NCBI RefSeq assembly: GCF_000189635.1
Contig: NW_002476534.1
Coordinates: 806,001-870,000 of the forward strand
Reading direction: 5' to 3'
DNA from: Tetrahymena thermophila SB210
Lineage: Eukaryota; Ciliophora; Oligohymenophorea; Hymenostomatida; Tetrahymenidae
DNA: 64,000 nt
The stretch's first letter is position 1, and each line of letters starts with the position of its first letter. Below the pieces are notes generated by a model, which was given only the letters and a program-made list of their open reading frames with translations, ran no database searches and was not told where the DNA came from. The position numbers and the translations under genes are program-made. Of the stretch, positions 37,401 to 50,038 are shown piece by piece.

Positions 37401-39699
37401 TGTCAAAGCATGTTTTAACAACAATATGAAGATTTTAAGCATATTGAATATAATTTAAAGCTTAATCTTTTTTTTTGAATATTTCTACTCTTTTTCCAGT
37501 ATATTAGTCTTATAAGTAGTGGAATCCAGCTTCTTGCCAATTGAGAAGGCAAGTTGATTAGAAGTATTCGTCGACTAGCTATTCCACATCCTTAAATTTA
37601 ATTTAATCTCCAAACAAATCATAAAGAAAGTAGGTATATGAAAATTCTTAAATATGTTTTAGATGGTTGTTAATATCTTTATTAGATACGCAAATAATAA
37701 ATAAATCTTAGAATCTATATTTATATTATTTTAGATATTTCACAATATTCAGTAATATTTAGTATCTATCATCCTATGTATCATTTATACCAGGAGAATC
37801 TATAAATTTTAATTCGTTTTTTTTAAAGGTTCTACATTTTTATGTATGTGAGTTTCCTAAATGACCTATCTCCGCTCTAGGATCACCAGTTAAATATTAA
37901 ACAAAACTGCTTTTTCCTACTCCTGTTTCTCCCATAATCAAATATACTTTTTAAGTTTCAAATGCGTCTTTTTGGCTTTAAGATATAATTGTATTAATAT
38001 TTGCTACAGTATTATTTTTGGAAAATTCGAAAAGAATCTAATTTTTCCATTTTTCTTTTTCTTAAATTTAATTTTCATAAATAGACTTATTTAATATTTA
38101 ATTAGATAAGAATAATTAAGATTATATGCTTGATTCATCTTATTATAAGTTAGAAATACCTAAAGTTTAACTAATATAAATTGATTATTACATTGTTGTT
38201 TATTTTTAAGAAGCTTGATTACTTAAAACTTGAATTTAGTTCTGAATTTTGGAATATTAGGGAATCTATGACGAAATATTACTGGTATTTATATTCTCAT
38301 TTCCTTCTTCTAATTTTTATTTATATTCTTATTCATAATACTAAAATTAAGATAATATCACTGATTCATTTTCTGATAAACTAGAAATATCTAAATTATC
38401 ACTACTAGAAATAGATTATTATACTGTTGTTTATTTTTAAAAAAGATGATTACTTTAGATTTAAATTTAGCTCTGAATTTAGGAATATTAAGAATTCTGT
38501 GATGAAATATTACTAGTATTTATATTCTAATTTCTTGCTTCTTCTTCTTATTTTTGTTCTTAATTTTAATGCTAACTCAAATTTACGTCTAAAGTTGGAG
38601 TTGATTAATCAAGCTGATTATATTAGATTTACTTTTAATTTATAATATTGAGGTCAATATTTCTGGTTTTTAAATTCTCGTTTTAAAAATTTTCTTTACT
38701 CTTTAATGATAATTATTATTCGTAATAATCCATAAAAATTTTTTTTTCCTATTCACATTTCTTTTTTTACTTTTCATTAAGCTTAAGATAGCTTAATTTA
38801 TTTTCAGCTATTATGTATTTATAATAACCAAATTTTTGAAAATTTTCTTTTTCAAGAAATTAGATTTCAATCTGCAAACTATTTAGATATTTTTAAAAAT
38901 TTGCTTAGTCTATAGATTATTTAGAGGTAATGTTTAAGATATTATTATAGATTTTTTCAATTTTATTTAAAATATTATCTAAATATTTTTTTTTTATATT
39001 CTCACAATTTTCAGCATTTTTGGAATTTAAATTTTAGTTTTCTTATATATAATATGCTAACAGAAAACAATAATATCCATATCGATCAAAGCCTTCTTAT
39101 TCTTCTTCTTCTTCTTCTTCTTCCAAAATTATTATTCTTTCTTCTAATAATTTAAGAGCTTGTAAAATTTATTTTTAAAAGTCTTCTTAAAATGAGCTAT
39201 ATGAAATAAGCTCAATTATATCATTCAATATTTTTTTTATTTTTACTGATTTATCATCAAATCTCTCAGACATCAGTTTTTAATATTTATCATACAGGCT
39301 TTTATCTTCATTCTTAATTAGTTCTACTTCAGCCTTTAACTTATTTTGGCATTATTGAATAAGTTAGTTATTTGTAGGTAACTAAGAACTGAGTTGATTT
39401 AATTCAATTTCAGTATTCTTAATTTTTTTTATTACTGACACTTTGTATGTTTTTAAATGGTATAAAAATATTTTTTTCTAATTTTCGTTTAGATTAAGGT
39501 ATTTTATACTTTAATTTGCAATTAAATATTTGTAGAAACAATACATATCATAGTCTTCATCTTCTATACATTTAATATCATTTTCAATGTGCTTTAAAAA
39601 GAGTTAAAACATTAATTTTTTGTCCTCGAAACTATCATTATTTTATTAGTTTAAAATGAATAAATTATACTTATCATGTGCTTCCTTTACTTCTTCCAT
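34438..39699 (-). CDS. Giant dual P-loop GTPase protein B
   Basis: One uninterrupted frame of 1,753 residues, ATG 39699 to TGA 34440-34438. The N-terminal third (to about residue 400) is coiled-coil-rich with Glu/Lys/Gln repeats. A Ser/Gln/Asn-rich linker follows and contains an in-frame 234-bp tandem duplication. GTPase domain 1 has the P-loop GETGVGKSS (G590 onward) and IDSPG. GTPase domain 2 has GGSQVGKSS (G843 onward) and IDTPGFEG. Helical and hydrophobic regions (around LFALGFIA, near residue 1390) and a C-terminal domain with conserved Tyr and Cys complete it. The G1 and G3 motifs recall the AIG1/GIMAP-septin-TrmE class, but the double arrangement on one chain fits no named family I know. 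It is 5' to 5' with gene A across about 2.6 kb of inverted flanks. Confidence 0.85.
38150..38630 (-). repeat. 234-bp in-frame tandem duplication inside gene B
   Basis: The block around GAAATATTACTGGTATTTAT at about 38272 recurs at about 38506. It encodes a repeated Ser/Gln-rich segment (NINTSNISSQ). The period of 234 bp is 78 codons, so the frame is kept. Gene A has only one copy of this segment. Confidence 0.75.
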
Positions 39700-40735
39700 T
39701 TCAAAATATTATATTCTATGGTTTTATTTTTTTATAATTTTTTATTTTGTTTTATTATTTATACTTTTTGAGGATGTATAATGCCTATTAAAATCTATTG
39801 TATACTTAATTCTAATTAATTAAATATTCTAAAACCAACAAACAATATTAACCAATTAATTTAAATATCAGCTTGTTTAAATCTGATTCAGTTGATGTTT
39901 TATAATTTAAATTTTTGCGGTTATTAATAGATTTGATTACAAAAAACATATTTATTTCCATTATTAAAATATTACGTAATTATTTTTAAATTATTAATAA
40001 TATTTACTCAAAAACTAATAGAAGATATAGCTAATAAACATTTATAAAAAATTTTATTGCTTTAAAGCTATGCTTAAATTAAATTTAAAAACAGATGGAG
40101 ATATTTGTTTAAAGATATGTCATTTTAATTCTAATTGTAAAGGAAATTTGCTTTTATCTCCTCTTCGTATTAGATATCTTTTATTTGAAAACAATAAAAA
40201 ATAAAAATAAAAAAAGCAATAACATATTTTTAAAAATATCTTTTATATTTTAAGAATTTCCCCAACCTAATCTGACCCTAAATTAATTTTACAAAGATTG
40301 AAACAATCTATTTATCTTAATCAAAATATCCATTCCAAAGATATAGTTTTAATTAAATAACATATATATTTTAGTCTATTTTATAATGCAGAATTAAAAC
40401 TATTTTTTTTAACATTCTATTTAAGTTTAAAGTTGAATGTTAAGCTAAACCTGAAGTAAAAGCTGATTTCTTTCTAAAAATAATCATTTTACTATTTGCT
40501 TATAATAAAATGCAGAAAAAGTAATTCCTGATTATATTTAATATAAGATTGCTACCTAAAAGATTATATCTCTGATATTTGTGATTTGAAGAAAAAAAAA
40601 CCAAAGATTTGTTTCGAATAATGATGTCATATATTTAAATAATTAATAAAAAATGATCATGTATGAATAATGCACAAATCACTTATATTAAATAAGTTTT
40701 TATAATCATCTTGAGATTGGTGTTATCAAGTAAAT
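39700..40735 (-). repeat. 5' flank of gene B (inverted copy)
   Basis: Reverse complement of the same 1-kb block that precedes gene A (41325-42335), the truncated copy (49015-50038) and the solo copy (33060-33960). A landmark on this strand is GAATTTCCCCAACCTAATCT near 40255, the reverse of AGATTAGGTTAGGGGAATTC. Confidence 0.8.
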
Positions 40736-40904
40736 TTTAGCTTTAAATTCTAATATTATTTAATATAAAGCACCCACAAAATAATATTATTATCATTTTC
40801 AAATATACAGAATGAAAATAATATATTGATAAATTTTGAGCTAATTACCTTAATATCTAAAATTTCGATGTATAGCCTTGAAAAAGGCAGTACCCTAGAG
40901 TAGT

Positions 40905-41130
40905 ATACATATATATACTTCAATCTTAATAAAATTAAGTCAAATTTAGGTTAGGGGAATTTTTAAAATATAAAAGAAAATCTTTTTAGAATATTATTGC
41001 ATTTTTTTATTATTTTTTGTTGCTTTTTGAATAAATAAAATCAAATTTCATATTAATTTTTTATAGCAAAAGAATTATTGAGATAACTCAATAGTCTTTA
41101 TCTTCTTTAATACCATATACTTATTTTATT
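40905..41130 (+). repeat. Partial copy of the unit between the two giant genes
   Basis: About 40920-41035 repeats part of the 5' flank (AAGTCAAATTTAGGTTAGGG). It is followed by a decayed block (41060-41125) also found at 48905-48965. This is a remnant of at least one further copy lying between the arms of the inverted repeat. Confidence 0.55.
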
Positions 41131-41324
41131 TGCGGAAGTATAATATTAGCTTTAATGATTATCTTGAGTATTAGCTAAAAATAAATCAAAATAGCATTAA
41201 ATTATTTTCATTCTCTATAAACGAAAATATATTTGGTTATTTTGTGAATAACTGATATGAAATATTATTAAAAATATTTCTACTACATTATGAAAGATAT
41301 TTCAATTACGTTTTGTAAAATTTA

Positions 41325-42335
41325 AATTAACTTGATAACACCAATCTCATTGTGATTATTAAAACGAATTTAATTTAATTTATTTGTACATTGTATGATC
41401 ATTTTTTATTAATTATTTAAATATATGACATCATTATTCTAAATAAATCTTTGGTTTTTTTTCATAAAAATGTAATCTTTTAGATAGCAATCTCATTTTC
41501 AATCTAATAGGAATTTTAAATCTTTCTACATTTATATTAAAAGTAAATAATAAAATTATTATTTTTAGAAAGACTTAAACATACTCCAAGTTTAGCTCAA
41601 TACTAATTCTTCTTTAAACTAAAATATAATTTTAAATAAAATACTTTTAATTTTGCATTATTAAATAGATTAAAATATATATTTCACTTAATTAAAACTA
41701 TATCTTTGAAATGGATGTATATTTTAATTATTTGATTTATTGATCCTGATTTTTAAATAGATTATTAACAAAGTTAAGTCAAAATCAGATTAGGTTAGGG
41801 GAATTCTTAAAATATAAAAGAAAATCTTTTTAGAATATTATTACTCTTTTTAGTATTTTTAGTTACTTTCAAATAAAAGATATCCGATATGATGAAGAAA
41901 TAAAAGCAAATTTCTTTGACAAAATAAATCAAAATGGTACATCTTTTAAAAAAATTTCTGTATCTTTTTTTAAATTTAATTTAAGCATAGCTTTTTAAAG
42001 CAATAGAGTATTTTATAAAAATTTATTTGCTAACTCTTCTATTTTTCTTTTTTGATTTAAAAACAATGACGAAATATTTTAATAAAGGAAAGAAATTTGT
42101 TTTTTATAATGATTTATATTAATAACCACAAAAATAGAAATTATAAAACATTAATTGAATCGGATTTAAAAAAGTTGATATTTAAATTCAATGGTAAAAA
42201 TTGTTTGTTCGTATTAGAATATTTAATTAATTAGAATAAAGTATTTTATAGATAGAAAAAGGCATTATACATCTCAAAAAGTTTTAAAAAATAAATTAAA
42301 ATAAAAAATAATACTGTAGAATATACTATTTTTAA
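41325..42335 (+). repeat. 5' flank of gene A (direct copy)
   Basis: One-kilobase upstream block shared with genes B and C and the solo copy. Conservation over the whole block suggests that promoter and 5' UTR were duplicated together with the gene. Confidence 0.8.
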
Positions 42336-45300
42336 ATGGAAAAAGTATTGAAAACGCTTGATAAGTATAATTCAATCATTTTAAACTAATCTAATGACAG
42401 TTTGGATGAGAGAAGATAAAAGATTTACTCCATTTTAAAGCAGTTGGATAAGGATATATAATAGATAGAAGACGAAAACTATGATATTTATTGCTTCTAC
42501 AAATATTTCATTGCAAACTAAAGTATAAAATATCTAAATCTAAATAAAAATGAGAAAGAAACTTTTTTAGAACATTTATCAACATACAAAGAGTAAGTAA
42601 TAGTAAAAATTAAGAATACTGAAATGGAATTAAACCAACTTACTTTTTAGTAACCTTCAAATAACTAACTTATTCAATAATACCTAAATAAGTTAAAAGA
42701 TGAAGTAGAACTAATTAAAGAAGAAGATAAAAGCTTCTATGATCACTATTAAAAACTGATTTTTGAGAGATTTGTTGATAAATAAGAAAAAATAAAAAAA
42801 ATACTGAATACTTTAAGTTAGCTTGTTAAAAATCATTCATTTGAAGAAGAAGAAGAAGAATGCTTTTAAAAATAGATTTAACAAGCTTTAAAATAGTTAG
42901 AAGAAAGTACAAGAACTTTGGAAGAAGATGACTACGATCAATATGGATATTACTGTTTTCTGATAGCATATTATAGAAAAGAATACTTAAATTTAAATCC
43001 CAAAGATGCTGAGAATTGCGAGAATGTAAAAAATTCATATAGAGATCATATATTAAATAAAATTGAAGAAATCTATAATGAAGTCTTAAACATTACCTCT
43101 AAAATGAAATCTATAGACTAAACAAATTTTCAAGAATATCTAAATAATTTGTAGAATGAAATCTAATTTATTGAAAAAGAAGATTATCAAAAATTTGGTT
43201 ATTATAAATATATAATAGCTGAAAATAAATTAAACTATCTTAATCTTGATTTGAAGTAATAAAAGAAATGTGAATAGGAAAAAAAAAACTTTATGAAGTA
43301 TTACGAATAATACTTATCATTACAATATAATGAAAATTTGGAAAACCATCATTTAAAAGCCGTAAATATTGTTCCCAACATTATAAATTAAAAGTAAATC
43401 TTAAATAATCAGCTTAATTAATAAGAAACAGCATTTAAATAATCAACTTCTATTATCAAAAGTTTAGAAGAAAATTTGAGTTAGCTTTAAAAATAAGAAA
43501 AAGGAAATGAGAATATTAATATCAGTAATATTTCATCACAGAATTTCTAATATGCCAATATTCAGAACTAAAATTAAATATAAAGCAATCAGCCTACTTC
43601 AAAATAAACAACAATTTAATAATTAATTTCAAGTTGTAAAACTTCAGATATTTCTAGCTTATCAGAAAATGAATCAAACAAATAATAGTTATAGTTATCT
43701 AATTAAATATCAAATAAGTCTATTCATGAAATTGCTAGAGAAAATATTAATAAGATTTCATCTTAAAGTTAAAAAGATGAATCTGTAACTTAAAAAGTAT
43801 ATTTGATTATGGGAGAAACCGGAGTAGGAAAAAGTAGTTTTGTTTAATATTTAACTGGTGATCCAAGAGCGGAGATAGGTCATTAAGGAAACTCACATAC
43901 ATAAAATTGTAGAGCCTTTATCAAAGATGAATTAAATTTTATAGATTCTCCTGGTATAAATGATACAAATGAAAATAAATACAATATATTACTGAATATT
44001 GTGAAATATCTAAAATAAGAAAAATATAGATTTTAAGACCTATTTATTATATGTGTTTCTAATAAAGATTTAAACAATCATCTAAAATATCTTTAAGAAA
44101 TTTCATACACCTACTTTCTTTATGAGTTGTTTGGTGATTAAATTAAATTTAGAGATGTGGAAAAGCTAGTCAATGAATACTACTAATCAACTTGTCTTCT
44201 CAATTGGTAAGAAGCTGGATTCCACTCTTTATAAGACTGTTATACTGAAAAAAGAGTAGAAATATTCAAAAACAAAGATTAAGCTTTAAATTATATTCAA
44301 TATGCCTAAAATCTTCATATTATTGTTAAAACATGTTTTGACAAAACTCATAAAGAGAACTTAAAAATTTTTAATGATTATTAAGTTGATTTTTTAAAAT
44401 AACAAATATGGTCAAACAAAAGAGAAAATTGTAATGATTTACTAGCATATAGAGAATATATTTAAAATTAAGAGTATCACTTATTTAATAAAATCAAAAA
44501 AATTATTTAATAATGGGAAGAGGTACATACCTGGAATTAAGGAGAATAAATCTAATATCTACTTCTAATTGGTGGATCTTAAGTAGGTAAATCGTCTTTA
44601 ATTGAGTAATTAAAATAAATTTCAGGATTAAGAGGATCAGGAGAATAGTCAAAAACAAGCTTATGTTAAATTTTCCTAGTAGAGTACAATAAAGTGAAAT
44701 ACTTTTTCATTGATACACCAGGATTTGAAGGAACAGAATCTAATTAAAGTCAATATCATAGCTTAAAAGTAATTTCTGATTTTTTAAGGAGAAACAGAAT
44801 TTCAGAATTTAAAGTTCTTTATATGCGTGATGCTGATAAAGAGGTAAGAAATGGTATGCCAGCAGTCTTAAATAAACTATTTATTTTTATTTAGGAAATG
44901 TTTGATTAAGATTCTTCTTTTATAGATTCAGCATATTTGAGAGAACTAATTACTATTCAAGCTTCTTAAACTAATAATTAATAAGGTTTTATAAATCACT
45001 AATTAAATTCAATAGCAAATAAAATATTAACTATAGAACGAGTTCAAGAAAGAAAGCATGAAGGATTAATTTATATGAATATATTTAATAATAAGAGTAT
45101 AGAATTCTAAAGTAATTTCTATTCTTTTGATAGAAAACTTATTCAAATAAATTAAACAGATGATATCTTGTAAAAAAATACTTTATTTGAAGGAGTAAAT
45201 TAGATAGAGCCAATATGTGTTGATGAAAAAATATATACGAAAATAAAAAAAATAATTAATTGTAAATTAATAAACAATCTGAGTGATTTCATGATTGCTT

Positions 45301-47351
45301 TCAGTAAATTACTGTAACTGTATTAATAATACAACAATATTTTGGATTAAATTAATTCTAGAAAGTAGGTTAACTAAATTATATCTGAGGATTTGAATAA
45401 TCAAAGAATTAAAATAATAAAAGACTTGAACAATATTACTTATATTGTTATAGGAGATTTTTAAAACACCTAAGAAATGAAAAATTATATATAGAGATAA
45501 TTTCTGTATCAAATGCAAAGTAATAACTAATAAAATCATCAAAATGAAATTAAAAATAGGATCTTAAATTCCATACAAAAGCACTTTTTAAAAGCAAGTT
45601 ATACGCAATATCTATTTGAAGCATAATAAAATCCTAATAATATTTTCTTATCTAGAAAGTTATTATATTTCTGGTCATTTACTCATTAATTAAGCCCTTT
45701 TTTGAGAGATGATCAAAAACATAAAAAAATCTTAGAATAATTAGCAAAAATTAAAATTCTATAGGAATTAACTGTTCATTCTCATATCTAATCTAAAATA
45801 ATTGAGAATCAATATGATTATACTCCAGAACAAATTAATCATTAGATATAAGTATTTTTTTCTGGAATGAATACTGCATTAGGGACTGGAGCATAAATTT
45901 TTAGATTTGCCACTTATTTTAGCAATATCAGTGAAGCTACTCTTTAAGCGTAAAAATTAGCAAAAACCGTAAATTTTGTTTCCATGTGGGAAGGTTTCAT
46001 CTTATCTGCTTTAAGCTTTGGTATCGATTTATGGTTTTATTCAAAAGGATACATATGTGGTAATTAGATGTTTTTAAACACATCATATAATGCAGCCAGT
46101 TTTAGTTTATCTGTAGTTGCCTTGACTGTCCCAGGTATTGGTTGGTTAGCTGGGGGAATTGCAGGTGCTATAGGATTAATAGGATATGGAATATCTGCAT
46201 ACAAATATACATCTTTTCAAACATTTGATGAAACATTGGGTTTAGTTTTAAAAACTATTATTGATGATAACCATCCCAATTAAATTTTACTTTATTTTTA
46301 GAAATCATAATTTTTAAAACAACACAAAATTACAAATTACAGTTAAACTTAATCAAAAGATGCATATGAAATGTTCAGATAACTAGAAAAAAAAAATTAT
46401 GAATCAGGAGAATAGAATAAATTTCTACTAAAACTATTCAATTAAAGTGAGTATCCTTGTAGATTATAAGATGAAATTTCTAAGTATATTGTTAAGAATA
46501 TCATATCAAAACATTTTTATTCTGAAATTGAGTAATTTTAAGATTAAGATCCTATTAAATATTTAAAAGTTATTTAAAAATTACTAGAACGAAATGAAAA
46601 AACAATTAATACTTTTTATAAAAGTTTTTATACTAAAAATCTTCTTAATAATATTTAATAAAATTAAAATGAGTTAAAAGAAATTTTAAATAAAAAAAAT
46701 GATTAATTTAAAAAAGAAAAGAATGTTTAAAGAAATTGTTTGAATGATGATTAAAATTTTTCATAAGCACTTGAAACATATCAATTATCTTTAAAAAAGT
46801 TTATTAAACATATAGAAAATACTGATTATAATTATGAAGAACAAAAAGAATTTGGAAATGGAGCTTTGAGAAAGTGTGATCGTTATCCCATAACTTTCTA
46901 AGGCTATTGTAATTTAGTTCATTAAAAAAGCTAATACATTTTTAAGTAAGACACCATAAGCGAAATTTCCAAAAAAAATAATTGTTTTGAAGTAAAACCT
47001 GAAAATAATTTTAATAGTTAATTTTTTTAATTTTAAGATGACAATGAATTAATAAATTCCATAAACATATTAATTACAAGCGATAAATTTGTTACAAGCA
47101 GGTATTTGTTAAAGCTTAAAGGATAGGATAAACCTAGTTTAAGTTTTATGAATGATACAGAAGTTATTGATGCTGAAGTTGAATATTCAATCGATTTATA
47201 CTAAGTAGCAGATAAATCAAATAATTTCAAAGACTTTGTTGAAAAAATTAAAAATAAAACTAAAAATGAATTTGATATTAATGACGAAATAGATATGAGA
47301 TTAAGAAATTTCTTTTAATCAATAGTTGATTTGAAAAAAATTTTTGGATGA
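42336..47351 (+). CDS. Giant dual P-loop GTPase protein A
   Basis: One uninterrupted frame of 1,671 residues, ATG 42336 to TGA 47349-47351, with no intron. Residues about 1-400 form coiled-coil-rich repeats in which EDYDxYxYYxF-type motifs recur about every 100 residues. A Ser/Gln/Asn linker follows. GTPase domain 1 has GETGVGKSS (from G493) and IDSPG (D537). GTPase domain 2 has GGSQVGKSS (from G746) and IDTPGFEG (D793). A Gly/Ala/Ile-rich hydrophobic hairpin lies at about 1245-1290 (VPGIGWLAGGIAGAIGLIGY), possibly membrane-inserted as in dynamin-like or IRG/GIMAP proteins. Large alpha-helical regions and a conserved C-terminal domain follow. It is most similar to gene B along its whole length. 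A membrane-associated GTPase scaffold is inferred; pathway and partners are unknown. Confidence 0.85.
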
Positions 47352-47550
47352 TACTTTTTTGATTTTTTGAACAAAACCTAAATAAATTTAACAAAAATAA
47401 GATTATCTAAAAATATTATTAATAAATAGGGATAAAAATATTTTTTATATTCACTAAAGGTGTTATCTAATATATTTAATTTTAATATATTTACATAAAG
47501 TAAAATTAAAAAAAAATAAAGTCTTTTAATTTGTTAATAAATTTTAATTT
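47352..47550 (+). repeat. 3' flank of gene A
   Basis: Shared with the region beyond gene B (inverted, 34310-34437) and with the solo copy (33985-34165). A landmark is GATTATCTAAAAATATTATT. Confidence 0.7.
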
Positions 47551-47779
47551 AGAATTTGTAAAATATTTTTTATGTTGAATAATAGAGAATTAAATATTTT
47601 ATTAAATAAAACTTATCGTTTAAATGCTTCAGTTTGATGATATTTTTTATAAATAAGTATATATGATTTGCATCCTTTCACATTATACTAGCTTGTTTCA
47701 TAATATTCTTAATCCTTTTTGTAAAATAAATCAGGTTCTCAATTTTAAATACTAATAATTAGTTAGTATTTTTTACTAA

Positions 47780-48440
47780 AAATTATAATAATTTATAAAA
47801 TGCATGATATAAGACAGATAATCGCCCAAACTAAGAGAACAGTATTATAAAGCTCATAGTTTAGATTTTTTTCTAAATGTATGATTATATCCTTCACTTA
47901 ATTAATAATATTGTTGATGTTAAATAACGAAAAGTTATTAAAAAATTTTAAATTCCATTAAATCATAATTTTACTAAGTTTATGGATCAGCATTTATAAT
48001 TTCTGGCTGGAATATCAACATAGAATTTGACTTTTTCTAACCCATTGTTTTCATCTTAGGCTAATTTCTTTAAGACTAAAGTGAGGATATATGGGGTTTT
48101 ATATAAGTAGAATTTCTTCATAGCTTTTTCTATAATTAAACGAATAGAATTAATTCTTATAAATATTTTAAATAGTTTTATATGACTAGCCACATTTTTT
48201 ACAGTTGTAGCAATTGTTTATTTTGTTTAAAACTTTTAATCCAAAGAATTCATCAAGAAGATTTTCAAATTTGAGAATTTTTGTTTGAATTTTAGAGTTA
48301 TGTTCTAGTGGTTCACACAAAAATTAAGGAGTTTCCTAAGAAAAATAAGAAACCTTTAAACCAGTGAGTTTTTTATTATCTATAATCTAAATAAGTTTTT
48401 CTTCATTTTTATTTTTAGCTTATTCTTTTTGTTTTATACT
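47780..48440 (-). pseudogene. Degenerate ubiquitin-specific protease (peptidase C19) fragment
   Basis: The minus strand shows the order of a USP catalytic core. First comes a 'finger' piece with LLDEFFGLKVLN and CYNCKKCG (two CxxC-type cysteines). Then, in another frame, comes TPYILTLVLKKL, equivalent to the family's 'P.iL.i.LKRF', followed by KVKFYVDIP. Further on, YELYNTVL and a YHAFYK-like piece correspond to the C-terminal His box. A frameshift lies near 48110, and TGA stops lie near 48050 and 47990. The catalytic Cys box was not found upstream. It is a dead gene; its relation to the adjoining GTPase copies is unknown. Confidence 0.7.
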
Positions 48441-48639
48441 ATATATTGTAAAATAGGTAACCTGGCGCATAATCCCACTAAACTATCGCATATATTCGAT
48501 AATACATTTAATTTGGTAGATAGTACACAACAGATTTAGTCAAATTTAGAAATTAATAATTATATTGTTTTTATATATATTGCATAAAATTTGATAGCAA
48601 ATTAAAGTTTAAAATACCTTAGTTTAATTCAAAATTAGA

Positions 48640-49005
48640 TAGAAGTATATTTAGAATATTTATCTACATACAAAGAGCTAAGTAATTTAAAAAAAAACTA
48701 AGAATGAAAAAATGAATTAAGCAAACTCAATTCTTTGTTAAAAAAATATGGATAACTTATTCAATAATAAACAAATACTTCAAAGATAGAAGTCAAGCTA
48801 ATTAAGGATGAAGATTAAAATTTGTATATTTATTTTTAAAAACTTATTTCTCAATAATTATTCTCTGATAAATAAAAAAAAATAGTTAGCTTATTTTTGA
48901 TAATATGAAAGAATTATAGAGATAACTTAAAAGTCTTTATATTTTTTAATATCATATTATAGATTTAAATTTAAATCCCAAAGATTTTAAAATTTGTATG
49001 AATCC
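48640..49005 (+). pseudogene. Decayed N-terminal fragment of the dual-GTPase gene
   Basis: Pieces such as ATTTATCTACATACAAAGAG (compare CATTTATCAACATACAAAGA in gene A), a Gln/Leu/Glu block, and AAATTTAAATCCCAAAGAT align with the first 250 codons of gene A. Deletions and frame changes are frequent. It is an older, heavily diverged copy immediately before the 5' flank of copy C. Confidence 0.65.
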
Positions 49006-49014
49006 AATAAAAGT

Positions 49015-50038
49015 TGATAACACCAATCTCAAGGTGATTATAAAAACCTATTTAATATCAATTATTTTTATATTGTATGATCATTTTTTATTAATTTTTT
49101 AAATATATGACATCATTATTCTAAATCAATTTTCAGTTTTTTTTCATAAAAATGTAATCTTTTAGATAGCAATCTTATTTTAAATCTAATTGGGGATTTT
49201 AACTTTTTCTGTATTTTTATTAGAAGAAAATAATGAAATTATTATTTTTAAAAAGACAAATACTATATACTTCAAATTTAGCTCTACATCCATTCATCTT
49301 TTAACTTTAATAAAATGTTAAATAAAAGGCTTTTAATTTTTAATTATGCAATAAATTAAAATATATATGTCACTAAATAAAAACTGTATCTTTGTAATGG
49401 ATAGATATTTTGACCATTTGATTTAGAGATCATTATTTTTAAATAAATTGCTTCAATCTTAATAAAATTAAGTCAAAATCAGATTAGGATAGGGGATTTC
49501 TTAAAATATAAAAGATAATCTTTTTTAGAATGTTATTGCCTTTTTTAGTATTTTTGTTGCTTTTCAAATAAAAGATATCAGATATAATGAAGAAATAAAG
49601 GCAAATTTCCTTGACAAAATAAATCAAAATGGTACATCTTTTAAAAAAATTTATGTATCTTTTTTAAATTTAATTTAAGTATAGCTTTAAAGCAATAGGG
49701 TATTTTGTAAACGTTTATTTGTTAACTCTTCTATTTATTTTTTTTTGATTTAAAAACAATGACGAAATATTTTAATAATGGAAAGAAATGAATTTTTTAT
49801 AATGATTTATATTAATAACCATAAAAATTGAAATTATAAAACATTAATTGAATCGGATTTAAAAAAGTTGATATTTAAATTCAATGGTAAAAATTGTTTG
49901 TTCTTTTTAGAATATTTAATTAATTAGAATTAAGTATTTTATAGATAGAAAAAGGCATAACGCATCTCAAAAAGTTTTAAAAAATAAATTAAAATAAAAA
50001 ATAATAATAAATAATACTGTAGAATATACTATTTTTAA
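49015..50038 (+). repeat. 5' flank of truncated copy C
   Basis: Same 1-kb block as before gene A, including the ATATACTATTTTTAAATGG context of the start codon. Confidence 0.8.

Noticed and set aside
39090..39125. TTC repeat as a regulatory microsatellite
   Set aside because: It lies inside gene B and encodes a Glu run on the minus strand, in frame.
42826..43038. Minus-strand open frames at 42826-43038, 45309-45542 and 50529-50735
   Set aside because: Antisense shadows of dual-GTPase gene A and of its truncated copy.
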